The notes: generated from the sequence alone by a model not told the origin. Counted from the first letter of the stretch, positions 1 to 9,679 are shown. The stretch is DNA of 62,344 nucleotides from Epilithonimonas bovis DSM 19482 (GCF_900108115.1 NZ_FTPU01000018.1:1-62344); one strand, 5' to 3'. Made by a program: numbers and translations.

Positions 1-219
<219 letters not shown>

Positions 220-311
220 TTAAAGCTCTAAGATACAAATTCTTGCAATAAAAAACAAGCTATTTTAAACCCAAAATACTAATAATCAGTAAATTATAGG
301 TGGTTTAAGGA

Positions 312-413
312 GGGACTAATTATATATTCAAAAAATAATTATCTCGTTGATTTTGCGGATTGGGCAGATACATAATTTAGTATTTTCAAAATCAGAAGGG
401 ATTTCGAGAATTA
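312..413. repeat. Diverged intergenic repeat, copy A
   Basis: This stretch, between the transposase and the end of the symporter gene, aligns along its whole length with 7302-7407. Shared blocks include CTCGxTGATTTT, GGATTGxGCAGAT and a closing GAGAATTA. It holds no credible gene: the overlapping ORF at 347-664 is a shadow partly opposite the symporter. Confidence 0.6.
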
Positions 414-448
414 ATATGGTGGAAGACTTTCTGTGTAAGCCAGCAATT

Positions 449-2017
449 TTATTCAGTGATTGCATTTTTAGACTTAACAAGCCACAATCCCACAAAAGTC
501 AAAAACCCATTCAGGATAATCAGTTCCACACCAATCCTGTAGTCCGTATAATTGGTCACAAGATAATTAATCAAATACGTTGCAACCGGAGCCAAAATTG
601 TCACAGCCAAAATCGAATATTTCTTCGTGATTTGATATTTTGTCAGGATTCCGAAAGCAAATAATCCCAGCAACGGGCCATACGTATAACCCGCTACTTC
701 CATAATCAGGTAAACAATCGACTTATCATTAATCGCTTTGAAAACCATAATCAAGACAAAGAAAAGCACGGTGAAGGTCAGGTGAACCTGCATTCTCAAG
801 CGTTTTTTTTGCTTTTCGGTTTTTTGCTGGTCTTCGTTTAAGTTTAAAAGATCCACACAATAAGAACTGGTTACTGCTGTCAAAGCACCGTCGGCAGAAG
901 GGAACAGCGCAGAAATTAAACCGATGATGAAAATCACAGACAATGCCATTGGGAAGTGCCCCAGAGACAAAGCAGGAAACAGGTCGTCGCCCATAATATT
1001 TTTGATTTGACCGGCAGAATCTTTGAATCCAAACGTATTGGTGACAACTTCTTTGCCATCTACTATACTCGTAATTTGACCATAATCTGCGCCATGCTGT
1101 ATGGCGAAAAGGTAAAGCAAGCCGCCCAAAAATAAAAATGCCAGATTCACGAAAAGCAAAGTTCCGGCAAAAGTCAGCATATTCTTTTTAGAATTTTTCA
1201 GGTTATCTACCGAGATGTTTTTTTGCATCATTTCCTGATCCAGGCCTGTCATTGCAATGGTAATGAACATCCCGCCCAAAATCGTTTTCAGGAAAAATGT
1301 TTTGGAATTAACATCGGTATTGATAAAATGTGTGTACTGCTTTTGCTCCAAAATATGAAATGCTTCACCAAAAGACAGATTGAGATTTGATAATATATAT
1401 ATGATACAGGCAACGAGGCTGATAATCATAAAGGACGTCTGAAGTGTGTCTGTGATCACAATGGTTTTCACGCCACCTTCGAAGGTATAAAGCAAAATCA
1501 TCAGTAACAGGACAAAGGCGGTTGCCCAAAACGGAACGCCAAGATTCTCTAAGAGAAAAATCTGAAGAATATTTACCACCAGATACAACCTTGCAGTTGC
1601 ACCAATTGCCCTGGAAATAATGAAAAATACAGAACCGATCTTATGCGCCTCAACATTGAATCTCTTGCCCAGATAAGTATAGATCGAGGTTAGATTCATC
1701 TTATAATAGAGTGGGAGCAAAACGCCTGCAACGATAAAGTAGCCGATGAAAAAACCAATCACCATCATATAATATTCGAAACCGCCAAACGGATTTTCGC
1801 CACCTAATAATTTCCCAACCGTTCCGGGAACCGAGATAAATGTGACGCCGGAAAGCGAAGTGCCTATCATCCCAAACGCCACCAGCCACCATTTACTTTT
1901 CTTGTTCCCGATAAAAAAAGACTGGTTGTCTGAGTTACGGCTTGTAAAATAGGAGATGACCAAAAGGCCGATAAAATAGGCAAAAACGAAGAATAGTAAA
2001 ATGGTTCCCGGATTCAT
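449..2017 (-). CDS. Sodium:solute symporter family protein
   Basis: A polytopic inner-membrane transporter of about 522 residues, the usual size of the SSS family (SGLT/PutP fold), which couples Na+ entry to uptake of a small solute. The N-terminus runs MNPGTILLFFVFAYFIGLL, then the family's SWWLVAFGMIGTSLSGVTF-like segment (here KSKWWLVAFGMIGTSLSG), and further on GGVKTIVITDTLQT, typical of the family around helix 5. I chose the ATG at 2017 over an upstream ATG at 2107: the 30 extra residues are not membrane-like, and a TATTTTTG -7 box (2044-2037) sits just ahead of 2017. Substrate is not readable from sequence. Divergent from yceI with a shared palindrome between them. Confidence 0.88.
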   Translation of the reverse strand: MNPGTILLFFVFAYFIGLLVISYFTSRNSDNQSFFIGNKKSKWWLVAFGMIGTSLSGVTFISVPGTVGKLLGGENPFGGFEYYMMVIGFFIGYFIVAGVLLPLYYKMNLTSIYTYLGKRFNVEAHKIGSVFFIISRAIGATARLYLVVNILQIFLLENLGVPFWATAFVLLLMILLYTFEGGVKTIVITDTLQTSFMIISLVACIIYILSNLNLSFGEAFHILEQKQYTHFINTDVNSKTFFLKTILGGMFITIAMTGLDQEMMQKNISVDNLKNSKKNMLTFAGTLLFVNLAFLFLGGLLYLFAIQHGADYGQITSIVDGKEVVTNTFGFKDSAGQIKNIMGDDLFPALSLGHFPMALSVIFIIGLISALFPSADGALTAVTSSYCVDLLNLNEDQQKTEKQKKRLRMQVHLTFTVLFFVLIMVFKAINDKSIVYLIMEVAGYTYGPLLGLFAFGILTKYQITKKYSILAVTILAPVATYLINYLVTNYTDYRIGVELIILNGFLTFVGLWLVKSKNAITE

Positions 2018-2036
2018 TATAGAAATTTGAGTTAGG

Positions 2037-2044
2037 CAAAAATA
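2037..2044 (-). promoter_or_regulatory. -7 box of the symporter promoter
   Basis: Reverse strand TATTTTTG fits TAnnTTTG and would give a leader of roughly 14 nt. No TTTG-like -33 element lies at the expected place; the palindrome at 2069-2084 lies just upstream instead. Confidence 0.5.
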
Positions 2045-2068
2045 GTTTTTTTTGAGAAGAATGCTTTT

Positions 2069-2084
2069 ATTGATGTACATCAAT
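2069..2084. promoter_or_regulatory. Perfect 16-bp palindrome, FNR/CRP-type operator candidate
   Basis: ATTGATGTACATCAAT is a perfect palindrome. Its core TTGAT-N4-ATCAA is the textbook FNR-type half-site arrangement. The centre (2076.5) lies about 31 bp from the inner edge of the yceI -7 box and about 33 bp from that of the symporter -7 box, so it would be near -42 to -45 of both start points, the position of a class II activator. Regulator identity is inferred. Confidence 0.55.
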
Positions 2085-2106
2085 TCATAAAAAGTAATTT
2101 CGGGCA

Positions 2107-2114
2107 TAGATTTG
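2107..2114 (+). promoter_or_regulatory. -7 box of the yceI promoter
   Basis: TAGATTTG matches TAnnTTTG and lies 34 bp before the start codon. The -33 position has no TTTG, as expected of an activator-dependent promoter. Confidence 0.55.
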
Positions 2115-2148
2115 CATTGCTTAATTAATCATTAAAATCAATTTTATT

Positions 2149-2721
2149 ATGAAAAAATTATTTTTATCATTTCTGTTGGCAATGGCCACAACATTTTCTT
2201 TTGCACAAACTACCTGGGCGGTAGATCCAATGCATTCTTCATTCAACTTTAATATAAAACATATGGGAATCAGCTTTGTACAAGGCCGATTCGATAAGTT
2301 TGAAGGTAAAGTTGTGACAACTGCCGATGATCTGACTAATGCCAAATTTGATTTTAGCGTGAATACCGCATCGGTCAACACCAATGTGGAGATGCGTGAT
2401 AATCACTTGAAATCAGCCGATTTCTTTGACGTGGAAAAATTTTCTGCCATGACATTTGTGAGCACTTCTATCAAAAAACTGAAAGGCAATACTTACCAGT
2501 TGAGCGGGAACCTTACCATCAAAGATGTGACTAAGCCTGTTACTGTGACTGCTGTTTACGGTGGTAAGTCAAAAGATCAGCAAGGTAATGAGAAATTGGG
2601 TTTCCAAACTAAATTTACAATCAACAGATTAGATTATAACGTGAAATATGACCCAACAGGTGCAGGCGTTGCCAAAGATGTGGATATTGCGGTGTATGTG
2701 GAGTTTGTAAAAAGTAAATAA
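2149..2721 (+). CDS. YceI family periplasmic protein
   Basis: A 190-residue YceI-domain protein: a lipocalin-like barrel that binds isoprenoid-type lipids in characterised members. Residues 1-19 form a signal peptide ending SFA-Q, so it is exported. The mature part opens with the typical TTWAVDPMHSSFNFNIKHMG, followed by VQGRFDKFEGKV, then KSADFFDVEKF and the closing RLDYNVKYDPTGAGVAKDVDIAVYVEF region, covering the full domain. Length is normal. Single-gene transcript: own -7 box upstream, strong hairpin terminator downstream. The in-vivo ligand and role are unknown. Confidence 0.9.
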   Translation: MKKLFLSFLLAMATTFSFAQTTWAVDPMHSSFNFNIKHMGISFVQGRFDKFEGKVVTTADDLTNAKFDFSVNTASVNTNVEMRDNHLKSADFFDVEKFSAMTFVSTSIKKLKGNTYQLSGNLTIKDVTKPVTVTAVYGGKSKDQQGNEKLGFQTKFTINRLDYNVKYDPTGAGVAKDVDIAVYVEFVKSK

Positions 2722-2760
2722 GCATTAAATTTTCCTTATAAATTGATGCATCCAATGAAA

Positions 2761-2790
2761 GATTGCCTATTTTTATAGGCAATCTTTTTT
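2761..2790 (+). terminator. Intrinsic terminator after yceI
   Basis: Ten-base perfect stem GATTGCCTAT/ATAGGCAATC with a TTTT loop, followed by six T. The T-tract abuts the ATG of the next gene. Confidence 0.85.
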
Positions 2791-4395
2791 ATGCTTATAA
2801 TTCTCAAAACTGTTGTTATATTCTTGCTAACTAATTTTGGCAATGGTTTTCTTTTTACTCAATTTTTCAAAAATAAATCCAGCAGTTTTGTTTTTACTTC
2901 GCTGATTGGGATGTGTGGCCTTATGCTTTTACAGACTGCCATCGCTTTTTTTTGTCCTTTAAATGGTTATGTTGAGATCTTATTCCTATTATCCGGCGTT
3001 GTTGGTTCGCTGATGTTTATTAGAACGAGGAATTTTTCTTCAGTCACCGTTTTTACCAGGCTTAATATTTGGTTCTATATATATATTGTAATCATCTTAT
3101 TAGCAGGTAGTTTTTTACCCTATTGGTATGACCATTACAGCTATTATGTGCCAACGATCAATTATCTTCGGGAATTTGGTTTTGTGAAAGGCGTCGCAAG
3201 CCTTGATCTGCTATTGGGGCAATCATCATTTTGGCATATTTATCAGTCTACATTTTCTCACTTTACAGATCCCGATTTAAAGGTTAATACTTATTTGGCT
3301 GTACTATTTTTGTTTTACATCTACGAGAGAAGACAGTGGGTTTTCCTGGTTTTTTTGGCTCTGTTTCTTCCGTTTTTGCAGCAGCCAAGTCCGGATTTCC
3401 CGGTTTTGGTCATCACTCTTATCATCATTAATGAATTGATTGGCAAAAGGGATAGTCAGTTATTAATGTGTCTTTCATTACTGGCTGTATGTATCAAACC
3501 GACTTCATTTTGGCTGGTCCTTCTGTTGATTGGGTTAAGGATTTATAAGAAAAACTGGTCAGTTAAAATGTTGTTGCCTGTTTTTATTTTTGGAAGTGTT
3601 TATATGCTGAAGAATTTTTGGCTTTTTGGTTTCCCTGTGTTTCCGGTGGGGCTGATCGATTTTAACTTACCATGGCAACCTAGCAGAGAAATTCTCACTT
3701 ACTCCTCACAGATCGGCCTCCTAAAATCTTATGATATGCAGTATAGCTGGCAGCAGGTCATGGCTTTTGATTTTTGGGAAAGGATCTGTCATTGGTTTGA
3801 CGTAGGTTATAAGGCTATTTTTAATTGGGGAATTCTGGGGTGCCTTTTCGTATTAGGCTTTTTTGCGATTCTTAAAAAAAGCATGTTTTACAGGATTTTG
3901 TTTTTTGTTTTCGTCCTGAAGTTTTTTATTATCATCACCATTTCTGCGCAATACCGCTTCTTTGCCGACCTCTATTTGGTGACGTTGTTTGTTCTTTTAA
4001 AGGCAATTCCCAGAAAGGAAAATAATATGTTGGCATTAGGTCTGTCTGCAATTGTATTAGTTTTCTTTAGTTTCCCGGGATTGTTAAAAGGTCAGTTTTC
4101 TGTGAAGAGATGGCTGAAAGGATTTGATGGATCACAGATTTATAAACCTCAACAATTGGATTCTGTTGCAATTAATTCAGAATATACGATCGGTAATCTC
4201 AGTTTTTATGTACCAAAAGATCCGATGCAAAAAAGTATTTTCCCTTCATTAAGCATTTACGACCTGCAAATTTACCGTTATTATGGTGTTTTCCCGCAGC
4301 GTGGCGGTAACGGTTTTGTACAGCGAAAATTGTCAGTGCAGGAGAAGAAACAGCTGGATGGGATTATCAGAATACATGAGATTTCCAGACCATAA
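2791..4395 (+). CDS. Polytopic membrane protein, GT-C/LIC_10190-like
   Basis: A 534-residue protein with about ten or more hydrophobic segments and a C-terminal soluble tail. The segment YWYDHYSYYVPTINYLREFG followed by SFWHIYQSTFS resembles the first-loop region of a family named LIC_10190 membrane proteins, which look like GT-C glycosyltransferases; this is a recollection, not a search result, and no catalytic residue can be assigned. The ATG at 2791 is the first possible start (in-frame stop at 2776) and begins directly after the yceI terminator T-tract, so no obvious promoter or leader remains. It may depend on read-through. Confidence 0.6.
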   Translation: MLIILKTVVIFLLTNFGNGFLFTQFFKNKSSSFVFTSLIGMCGLMLLQTAIAFFCPLNGYVEILFLLSGVVGSLMFIRTRNFSSVTVFTRLNIWFYIYIVIILLAGSFLPYWYDHYSYYVPTINYLREFGFVKGVASLDLLLGQSSFWHIYQSTFSHFTDPDLKVNTYLAVLFLFYIYERRQWVFLVFLALFLPFLQQPSPDFPVLVITLIIINELIGKRDSQLLMCLSLLAVCIKPTSFWLVLLLIGLRIYKKNWSVKMLLPVFIFGSVYMLKNFWLFGFPVFPVGLIDFNLPWQPSREILTYSSQIGLLKSYDMQYSWQQVMAFDFWERICHWFDVGYKAIFNWGILGCLFVLGFFAILKKSMFYRILFFVFVLKFFIIITISAQYRFFADLYLVTLFVLLKAIPRKENNMLALGLSAIVLVFFSFPGLLKGQFSVKRWLKGFDGSQIYKPQQLDSVAINSEYTIGNLSFYVPKDPMQKSIFPSLSIYDLQIYRYYGVFPQRGGNGFVQRKLSVQEKKQLDGIIRIHEISRP

Positions 4396-4478
4396 ATTTT
4401 TCTTTATCTTTGATCATTGATTTTAAAATCAAATTCGTTTTGATTTAATTGATCAAAGCTAATCATCAATAAACAATT

Positions 4479-5501
4479 ATGCCCGATTTTTTACGTCCCG
4501 ACAAAGAAAATTATTCTCATGACGACTTGATTCAGGAAGAAAAAATCCGTCCGCAGAGTTTCGGTGATTTTGCCGGGCAACGAAAAACACTGGATAACCT
4601 GGAAGTCTTTGTTGCTGCTGCTAAAAACCGCGGTGGTGCGCTGGATCATGTTCTTTTGCACGGCCCGCCGGGGCTTGGTAAAACCACATTGTCCCATATC
4701 ATAGCTAATGAGCTGGGTGTTAATTGTAAAATTACCTCGGGTCCGGTGCTGGATAAACCGGGAAGCCTTGCCGGATTGCTGACCAATCTTGAGGAGAATG
4801 ATGTCCTTTTTATCGACGAGATCCACCGTCTGTCCCCTGTTGTAGAAGAATATCTCTACTCTGCCATGGAGGATTATAAGATAGATATTATGCTCGAGAC
4901 CGGTCCTAATGCCCGAAGCGTACAGATTGGCCTCAATCCATTCACACTCATTGGAGCCACAACCCGAAGCGGAATGCTGACAAAGCCGATGCTTGCCAGG
5001 TTTGGGATCCAGTGTCGGTTAGAATATTATACAGTGGAATTGCTCGGGATGATTATCGAACGGAGTGCCCGTGTGTTAGGGGTTAAAATCTATGAAGATG
5101 CAGCGCTGGAAATTGCCAGACGAAGCCGTGGAACACCCAGGATAGCCAACGCGCTGCTGAGAAGAGTGCGGGATTTTGCAGAGATCAAAGGTAACGGCGA
5201 AATCGAAATTAATATTACCAGATTTGCCCTCGATTCTCTTAACGTGGACGAGTATGGCCTGGATGATATGGATAACAAAATAATGCGGGTGATGATAGAA
5301 AATTTCCGTGGGAAACCAGTAGGGATCTCTGCCCTGGCAACATCTATTGGCGAAAACCCGGAAACGCTTGAGGAAGTTTACGAACCATTCCTTATTCAGG
5401 AAGGTTTTGTAATCAGGACGCCGCGTGGCAGGGAAGTGACGGAGAAAGCTTACAAACATCTTAATATTACCAGACCAAAGAATCTGGGAGAACTGTTTTA
5501 A
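4479..5501 (+). CDS. ruvB: Holliday junction branch migration helicase RuvB
   Basis: RuvB is the AAA+ motor that, with RuvA, drives branch migration of Holliday junctions in recombination repair. The 340 residues are the normal length. Walker A GPPGLGKT is at 62-69, Walker B DEIH at 113-116 and the RuvB signature GATTRSG at 159-165; the winged-helix DNA-binding C-terminus ends [20 protein letters not shown]. The start [10 protein letters not shown] gives the expected short N-terminal arm. Neither ruvA nor ruvC is adjacent, as often in Bacteroidetes. Confidence 0.97.
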   Translation: MPDFLRPDKENYSHDDLIQEEKIRPQSFGDFAGQRKTLDNLEVFVAAAKNRGGALDHVLLHGPPGLGKTTLSHIIANELGVNCKITSGPVLDKPGSLAGLLTNLEENDVLFIDEIHRLSPVVEEYLYSAMEDYKIDIMLETGPNARSVQIGLNPFTLIGATTRSGMLTKPMLARFGIQCRLEYYTVELLGMIIERSARVLGVKIYEDAALEIARRSRGTPRIANALLRRVRDFAEIKGNGEIEINITRFALDSLNVDEYGLDDMDNKIMRVMIENFRGKPVGISALATSIGENPETLEEVYEPFLIQEGFVIRTPRGREVTEKAYKHLNITRPKNLGELF

Positions 5502-5733
5502 AAATTATTGACGGCTCTATTTTTAATTTCTAAGGTCATTCTTAATTGTATATTCGGAAATAGGTTTTAAAGATTTGGGATTAGTAATTCAGGATCTGTA
5601 CATCAGAACGATTTGTGGGCGTCAGAATTAATTTTAAACCCGGAGATCATAATGATTATTAATTTAGGCTTAGGGAATTGAATTGGAGTTTGCAGTTCGG
5701 CAGAATTTCTTATATTAGTAGAAAACAAATTCT

Positions 5734-6600
5734 ATGAAGTTATATCCAATCCAATGTGGTAAATTCAAATTAGATGGCGGGGCCATGTTTGGCGTGGTGC
5801 CCAAAACACTTTGGGAGCGGACCAATCCTGCCGATGAAAAAAACCTGATCGAATTGGGGACACGTTCTTTGTTGATAGAAGACGGAAAAAAACTGATCCT
5901 GATAGACTGCGGCCTTGGCAATAAGCAGGATGAGAAATTTTTTGGACACTATTCGCTTTGGGGCGATGATAACATCGATAAAAATCTTAAGAAATACGGA
6001 TTTGTAAGGGAGGACATCACTGATGTTTTTTTGACTCATCTCCATTTTGATCATTGTGGCGGCGCTATAGAATGGAATGATGACCGCTCCGGTTACCGTC
6101 CGGCATTTAAGAATGCGCATTTCTGGAGTAACGAAAATCACTGGCAATGGGCTACAGAACCCAACCCAAGAGAGAAAGCCAGTTTTTTGAAAGAAAATAT
6201 TCTGCCAATACAGGAAAGTGGGCAACTTAATTTTTTACCGTTGCCTAAAACCGGGAACTACAGCTTTGCGCCGGATCTCAAGATGGATGTCATCTTTGTT
6301 GACGGCCATACGGAAAAACAAATGCTCCCCGTGCTGCAATATCAGGAAAAAACAATTGTTTTTGCGGCAGATCTTATCCCAACTGTCGGCCATATCCCGC
6401 AGGTGTATGTGATGGGTTATGATACAAGGCCATTGCTGACGATGGAGGAAAAAGCCAAGTTCCTAAAACAATGTGTAGATAATGATTATCTTTTGTTTTT
6501 TGAACACGATGCCCATCAAGAGCTGGCCAGTCTCAAGATGACAGAAAAAGGCGTAAAGCTCGATCAGACTTACAGTTTTAATGAAGTTTTTGGATATTAA
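5734..6600 (+). CDS. MBL-fold metallo-hydrolase
   Basis: A 288-residue metallo-beta-lactamase-fold hydrolase, cytoplasmic (no signal peptide). The metal-binding HLHFDH motif is at 102-107 within THLHFDHCGG; DGHTEKQ supplies a later His, AADLIP the bridging Asp and FFEHDAHQE a C-terminal His. These ligands fit a dinuclear zinc site. The overall layout resembles YtnP/lactonase-type members, but the substrate cannot be read. It ends 7 bp before coaE and probably shares its transcript. The 230 bp upstream hold no gene; a very weak match to the repeat at 7302-7407 may be present around 5560-5630. Confidence 0.85.
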   Translation: MKLYPIQCGKFKLDGGAMFGVVPKTLWERTNPADEKNLIELGTRSLLIEDGKKLILIDCGLGNKQDEKFFGHYSLWGDDNIDKNLKKYGFVREDITDVFLTHLHFDHCGGAIEWNDDRSGYRPAFKNAHFWSNENHWQWATEPNPREKASFLKENILPIQESGQLNFLPLPKTGNYSFAPDLKMDVIFVDGHTEKQMLPVLQYQEKTIVFAADLIPTVGHIPQVYVMGYDTRPLLTMEEKAKFLKQCVDNDYLLFFEHDAHQELASLKMTEKGVKLDQTYSFNEVFGY

Positions 6601-6607
6601 TTAAATT

Positions 6608-7243
6608 ATGGAAATACAAGATATTAATCAAAATCAGGAAGAAGATGTTCCCATACCCAAGATTATCGGGTTAACAGGCGGGATTGGTTCCGGGAAAACA
6701 TCCGTTGCAAAATTATTGGAAGAAAAAGGGTTTCCGGTGTACTATTCAGACACCGAGGCCAAAAACATCGTTAATAAAGATTCTGTCCTGCAGGAGATGA
6801 TTACAGCCTTGCTCGGTGATAAAGCCTATAAGGACGGGCTTTATAACAAAAAGTATGTGGCAGAAAAGGTCTTTAATAATACTGATCTGCTTCAACAGCT
6901 GAATGCGCTCATTCATCCGGCGGTAAAGTTGGATTTTCAAAACTGGCTTGCTTCTCAAACGTCAGAATTTGTCTTTAAGGAAACAGCATTGCTTTTTGAG
7001 CTTAAGCTTAATCAGGATTGTTACAAATCCCTTTTGGTGACTGCTGATGATAACCTAAGGATCAAAAGGACAATGGACCGCGATCAGAAAACCTACAGGG
7101 AGATTGAAGCGATTATGCAAAATCAAATGCCTGAGAAGGATAAGATAAAACTGGCGGACTTTATCATCTATAATAACTCATCTTTCGAAGATCTGAAAGA
7201 AGAGACTGATCTGTTTATAGACAACCTTAATGTAAGTGATTAA
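6608..7243 (+). CDS. coaE: Dephospho-CoA kinase
   Basis: CoaE phosphorylates the 3'-hydroxyl of dephospho-CoA, the last step of coenzyme A synthesis. P-loop GGIGSGKT at 24-31 after IIGLT; then YYSDTEAKNIV, the Asp of the family's DxDxxA-like substrate motif, the lid-type segment and MDRDQ. At 211 residues it is slightly long because of an acidic 17-residue N-terminal extension before the beta strand; no better internal start exists. panD, an earlier CoA-pathway gene, lies about 40 kb away at 47793. Confidence 0.95.
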   Translation: MEIQDINQNQEEDVPIPKIIGLTGGIGSGKTSVAKLLEEKGFPVYYSDTEAKNIVNKDSVLQEMITALLGDKAYKDGLYNKKYVAEKVFNNTDLLQQLNALIHPAVKLDFQNWLASQTSEFVFKETALLFELKLNQDCYKSLLVTADDNLRIKRTMDRDQKTYREIEAIMQNQMPEKDKIKLADFIIYNNSSFEDLKEETDLFIDNLNVSD

Positions 7244-7301
7244 AGAAAATAACTCATTAATTATTTTCAAAAAATTTAACTCAAAATAAAACTAAAGAGG
7301 T

Positions 7302-7407
7302 GGGAACTTAATTAGATATTTAAAAAATTAGTTGACCTCGCTGATTTTACAGATTGTGCAGATTCTTAATTAATAATCCGGAGAATCAGAATAATCTGTG
7401 AGAATTA
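7302..7407. repeat. Diverged intergenic repeat, copy B
   Basis: Aligns with 312-413 in the same orientation. It occupies the middle of the 333-bp gene-free gap between coaE and the M13 peptidase gene; apart from it and the terminator at 7539-7568 I see nothing else there. Confidence 0.6.
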
Positions 7408-7538
7408 GAAAATAATAAAAACTTCCTATTTTTAAACCGTTCAGAATATTAAAGTATCAGATCACAATAGTTAGACTAATTCTATACATTACCGTTTTCG
7501 ATTAGATCATAATTAAAAGTATAATTGGTATAAGACAG

Positions 7539-7568
7539 AAAAAACCTTCAGGAAAGTGCCTGAAGGTT
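7539..7568 (-). terminator. Intrinsic terminator of the M13 peptidase gene
   Basis: Ten-base stem AACCTTCAGG/CCTGAAGGTT with a six-base loop. On the reverse strand it is followed by six T; T residues on the other side could also serve forward transcripts. Confidence 0.85.
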
Positions 7569-7576
7569 TTTTAGTT

Positions 7577-9658
7577 TTACCAGATTTTTATTCTGTTTTC
7601 CGGTGCTACATACAATTTGTCACCCGGTTTGATATCAAATGCCTGTTGGAAAGCATCCATATTAACCAATGGTCCAAAACTTCTGTAATATCCCGGCGAG
7701 TGCGGATCGGTTTTTACCTGATTGGTCATATATTTATCCGTTGCTTTGGTTCTCCAGACGGTTGCCCAACTCATAAAAAATCTCTGATCCTGTGTTAGTC
7801 CACTGATTTTCCCAGGGTTGCCGTGATCTTTGAGATACATTTGCAGAGCTGTGTAAGCCACATTAATACCTCCAAGATCGCCAATATTTTCTCCGCTAGT
7901 AAATTTGCCGTTCACAAAACTACCTTTCACCGGTTCGTACTTGTCGTATTGGGCGGCCAGCTGTCCTACTTTTGCATCAAAGTTTTTGCGGTCACTCTCT
8001 GTCCACCAGTTGTTTAGGTTTCCGTCTCCGTCGAACCTTGATCCGCTGTCATCAAAACCATGTGAAATCTCGTGACCAATTACGCCGCCAATTCCGCCAA
8101 AGTTAACGGCTGGATCTGCATTGAAACTGAAGAAAGGCGGTTGCAAAATTGCGGCCGGGAAAACAATCTCATTGTTAGATGAGCTGTAATAGGCATTCAC
8201 CGTTTGTGGCGACATTCCCCATTCTGTTTTATCAACCGGTTTGCCAATTTTGTCCAGATTTTTGGCATAGCTCCACTCTGTTATTTTTTCGAGATTGTTA
8301 TAATAAGTTCCGCCGTTGGAATCCAGTGTCAGGTTGAGTTTAGAATAATCTTTCCATTGGTCCGGATAAGCTATTTTTACTTTGAATTTGGATAGTTTTT
8401 CCAAAGCTTTTTCCTTAGTTACAGGTGACATCCAGTCTACATTTTCCAGATGTTGTTTGAAGGATTTTTTGATGTAATCCACATAGGTTTCCATCTTTTG
8501 TTTGGCCTCTGCCGGGAAATATTTCTCCACGTACAATTTTCCAAAAGCCTCGCCCAATACGCCGTTCACAACGCCAAGACCACGTTTGTCCATAGAGCGC
8601 TGTTCTTTTTGGCCCTGCAGGTACTTGGAATAAAAATCAAATCGGATATCGTCTAATTTCTGATCAAGATTACCGGCGTTGCCATTCAGCAGGTCATACT
8701 TCATATATTCTTTGATCAGTCCGATGTTTTTATCAGTCATCCAGCTGTCCATATTTTGGTAATACTTCAGTTCACCAACGATGACTTTATCTGTGTTAAC
8801 GCCAACTGCTTTCAGGTAATTAGGAAGATTTACATTTTTTACGAGTGCAGGCAGTTCGGCAACAGTTTTCGGATTGTATCGCAGGTTTGCATCCCGGCCT
8901 TGCTCCAATGTCAGGAGATCCTGGGCCAGTTTCTTTTCAAAATCTACAATCTTTTGCGCTGTGGCATCAGGTGTTTTGCTGCCCAAAACTGTCTCCAGTT
9001 TTGCAACGTAATTTTTATATTCTGCCAGAGTTTTTGTATTGACATCATTTACCTTTTGATAATAATCCTTACCAAGGCCAAGACTTGGGCCACCCAAGTA
9101 AACTGCGTTCATTACAGAGTTTTTCATATCTGCACCCACGCGCCATCCATAGAAAGGATTATCGCCGACAGGTGTAGCTTCTATCAGGTATTTTTGCAGA
9201 TCTTTAACAGATTTGATGGCATCAATTTTTGCCAGCTGAGATTTAATCGGGTTGATGCCCTCAGCATTTCTCTTATTCCAGTCGATAAAAGTTCCGTAAA
9301 GAGCTTGAATTTTTTCACCCTCGGAGTTAGCCGGGAATTTTTCTGAAAGTATCTTGTTAAGAATATCCAATGATGCCACATCCACATCCTCTCTCAAGGC
9401 GTTAAACGATCCCCAGCTAGGTTTGTCAGAAGGGATTTCTGCAGTTTTCATCCAGCCACCGTTGACATAATTGTAGAAGTCATCCTGTGGCCTTACACTA
9501 TTATCCATATAAGAAAGGTTGAGGCCTTCTTCTTTGACTTCTTTGGGACTTTCTGCTGTAGTTTTTGTTGCTTCGGATGAGGTTTTTTGTGCTGTGGAGC
9601 AAGATTCCAGATAGAATGTTGCTGCGATCGACATCACATAAATACTTATTTTTTTCAT
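7577..9658 (-). CDS. M13 family metallopeptidase, lipoprotein (neprilysin/PepO type)
   Basis: A 693-residue zinc endopeptidase of the neprilysin family. HEISH at 529-533 gives two zinc ligands and the catalytic Glu, and ENIGD at 590-594 gives the third ligand (Glu590). The NAYY and PAAILQPPFF segments before the zinc site are also typical. The N-terminus is a lipoprotein signal with lipobox LESC, so Cys20 is probably lipidated and the enzyme membrane-anchored outside the cytoplasm. Length is normal. Single-gene unit with its own -7 box and terminator. Substrates are unknown; likely extracytoplasmic peptides. Confidence 0.95.
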   Translation of the reverse strand: MKKISIYVMSIAATFYLESCSTAQKTSSEATKTTAESPKEVKEEGLNLSYMDNSVRPQDDFYNYVNGGWMKTAEIPSDKPSWGSFNALREDVDVASLDILNKILSEKFPANSEGEKIQALYGTFIDWNKRNAEGINPIKSQLAKIDAIKSVKDLQKYLIEATPVGDNPFYGWRVGADMKNSVMNAVYLGGPSLGLGKDYYQKVNDVNTKTLAEYKNYVAKLETVLGSKTPDATAQKIVDFEKKLAQDLLTLEQGRDANLRYNPKTVAELPALVKNVNLPNYLKAVGVNTDKVIVGELKYYQNMDSWMTDKNIGLIKEYMKYDLLNGNAGNLDQKLDDIRFDFYSKYLQGQKEQRSMDKRGLGVVNGVLGEAFGKLYVEKYFPAEAKQKMETYVDYIKKSFKQHLENVDWMSPVTKEKALEKLSKFKVKIAYPDQWKDYSKLNLTLDSNGGTYYNNLEKITEWSYAKNLDKIGKPVDKTEWGMSPQTVNAYYSSSNNEIVFPAAILQPPFFSFNADPAVNFGGIGGVIGHEISHGFDDSGSRFDGDGNLNNWWTESDRKNFDAKVGQLAAQYDKYEPVKGSFVNGKFTSGENIGDLGGINVAYTALQMYLKDHGNPGKISGLTQDQRFFMSWATVWRTKATDKYMTNQVKTDPHSPGYYRSFGPLVNMDAFQQAFDIKPGDKLYVAPENRIKIW

Positions 9659-9679
9659 TAGATTAATTTAAAAGATTAT

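Noticed and set aside
347-664. 105-codon ORF near the left end
   Set aside because: Partly repeat sequence and partly opposite the symporter 3' end; no protein features.
8756-9346. 196-codon forward ORF opposite the M13 peptidase
   Set aside because: Antisense shadow of a recognised enzyme; many Cys/Phe codons and no family pattern.
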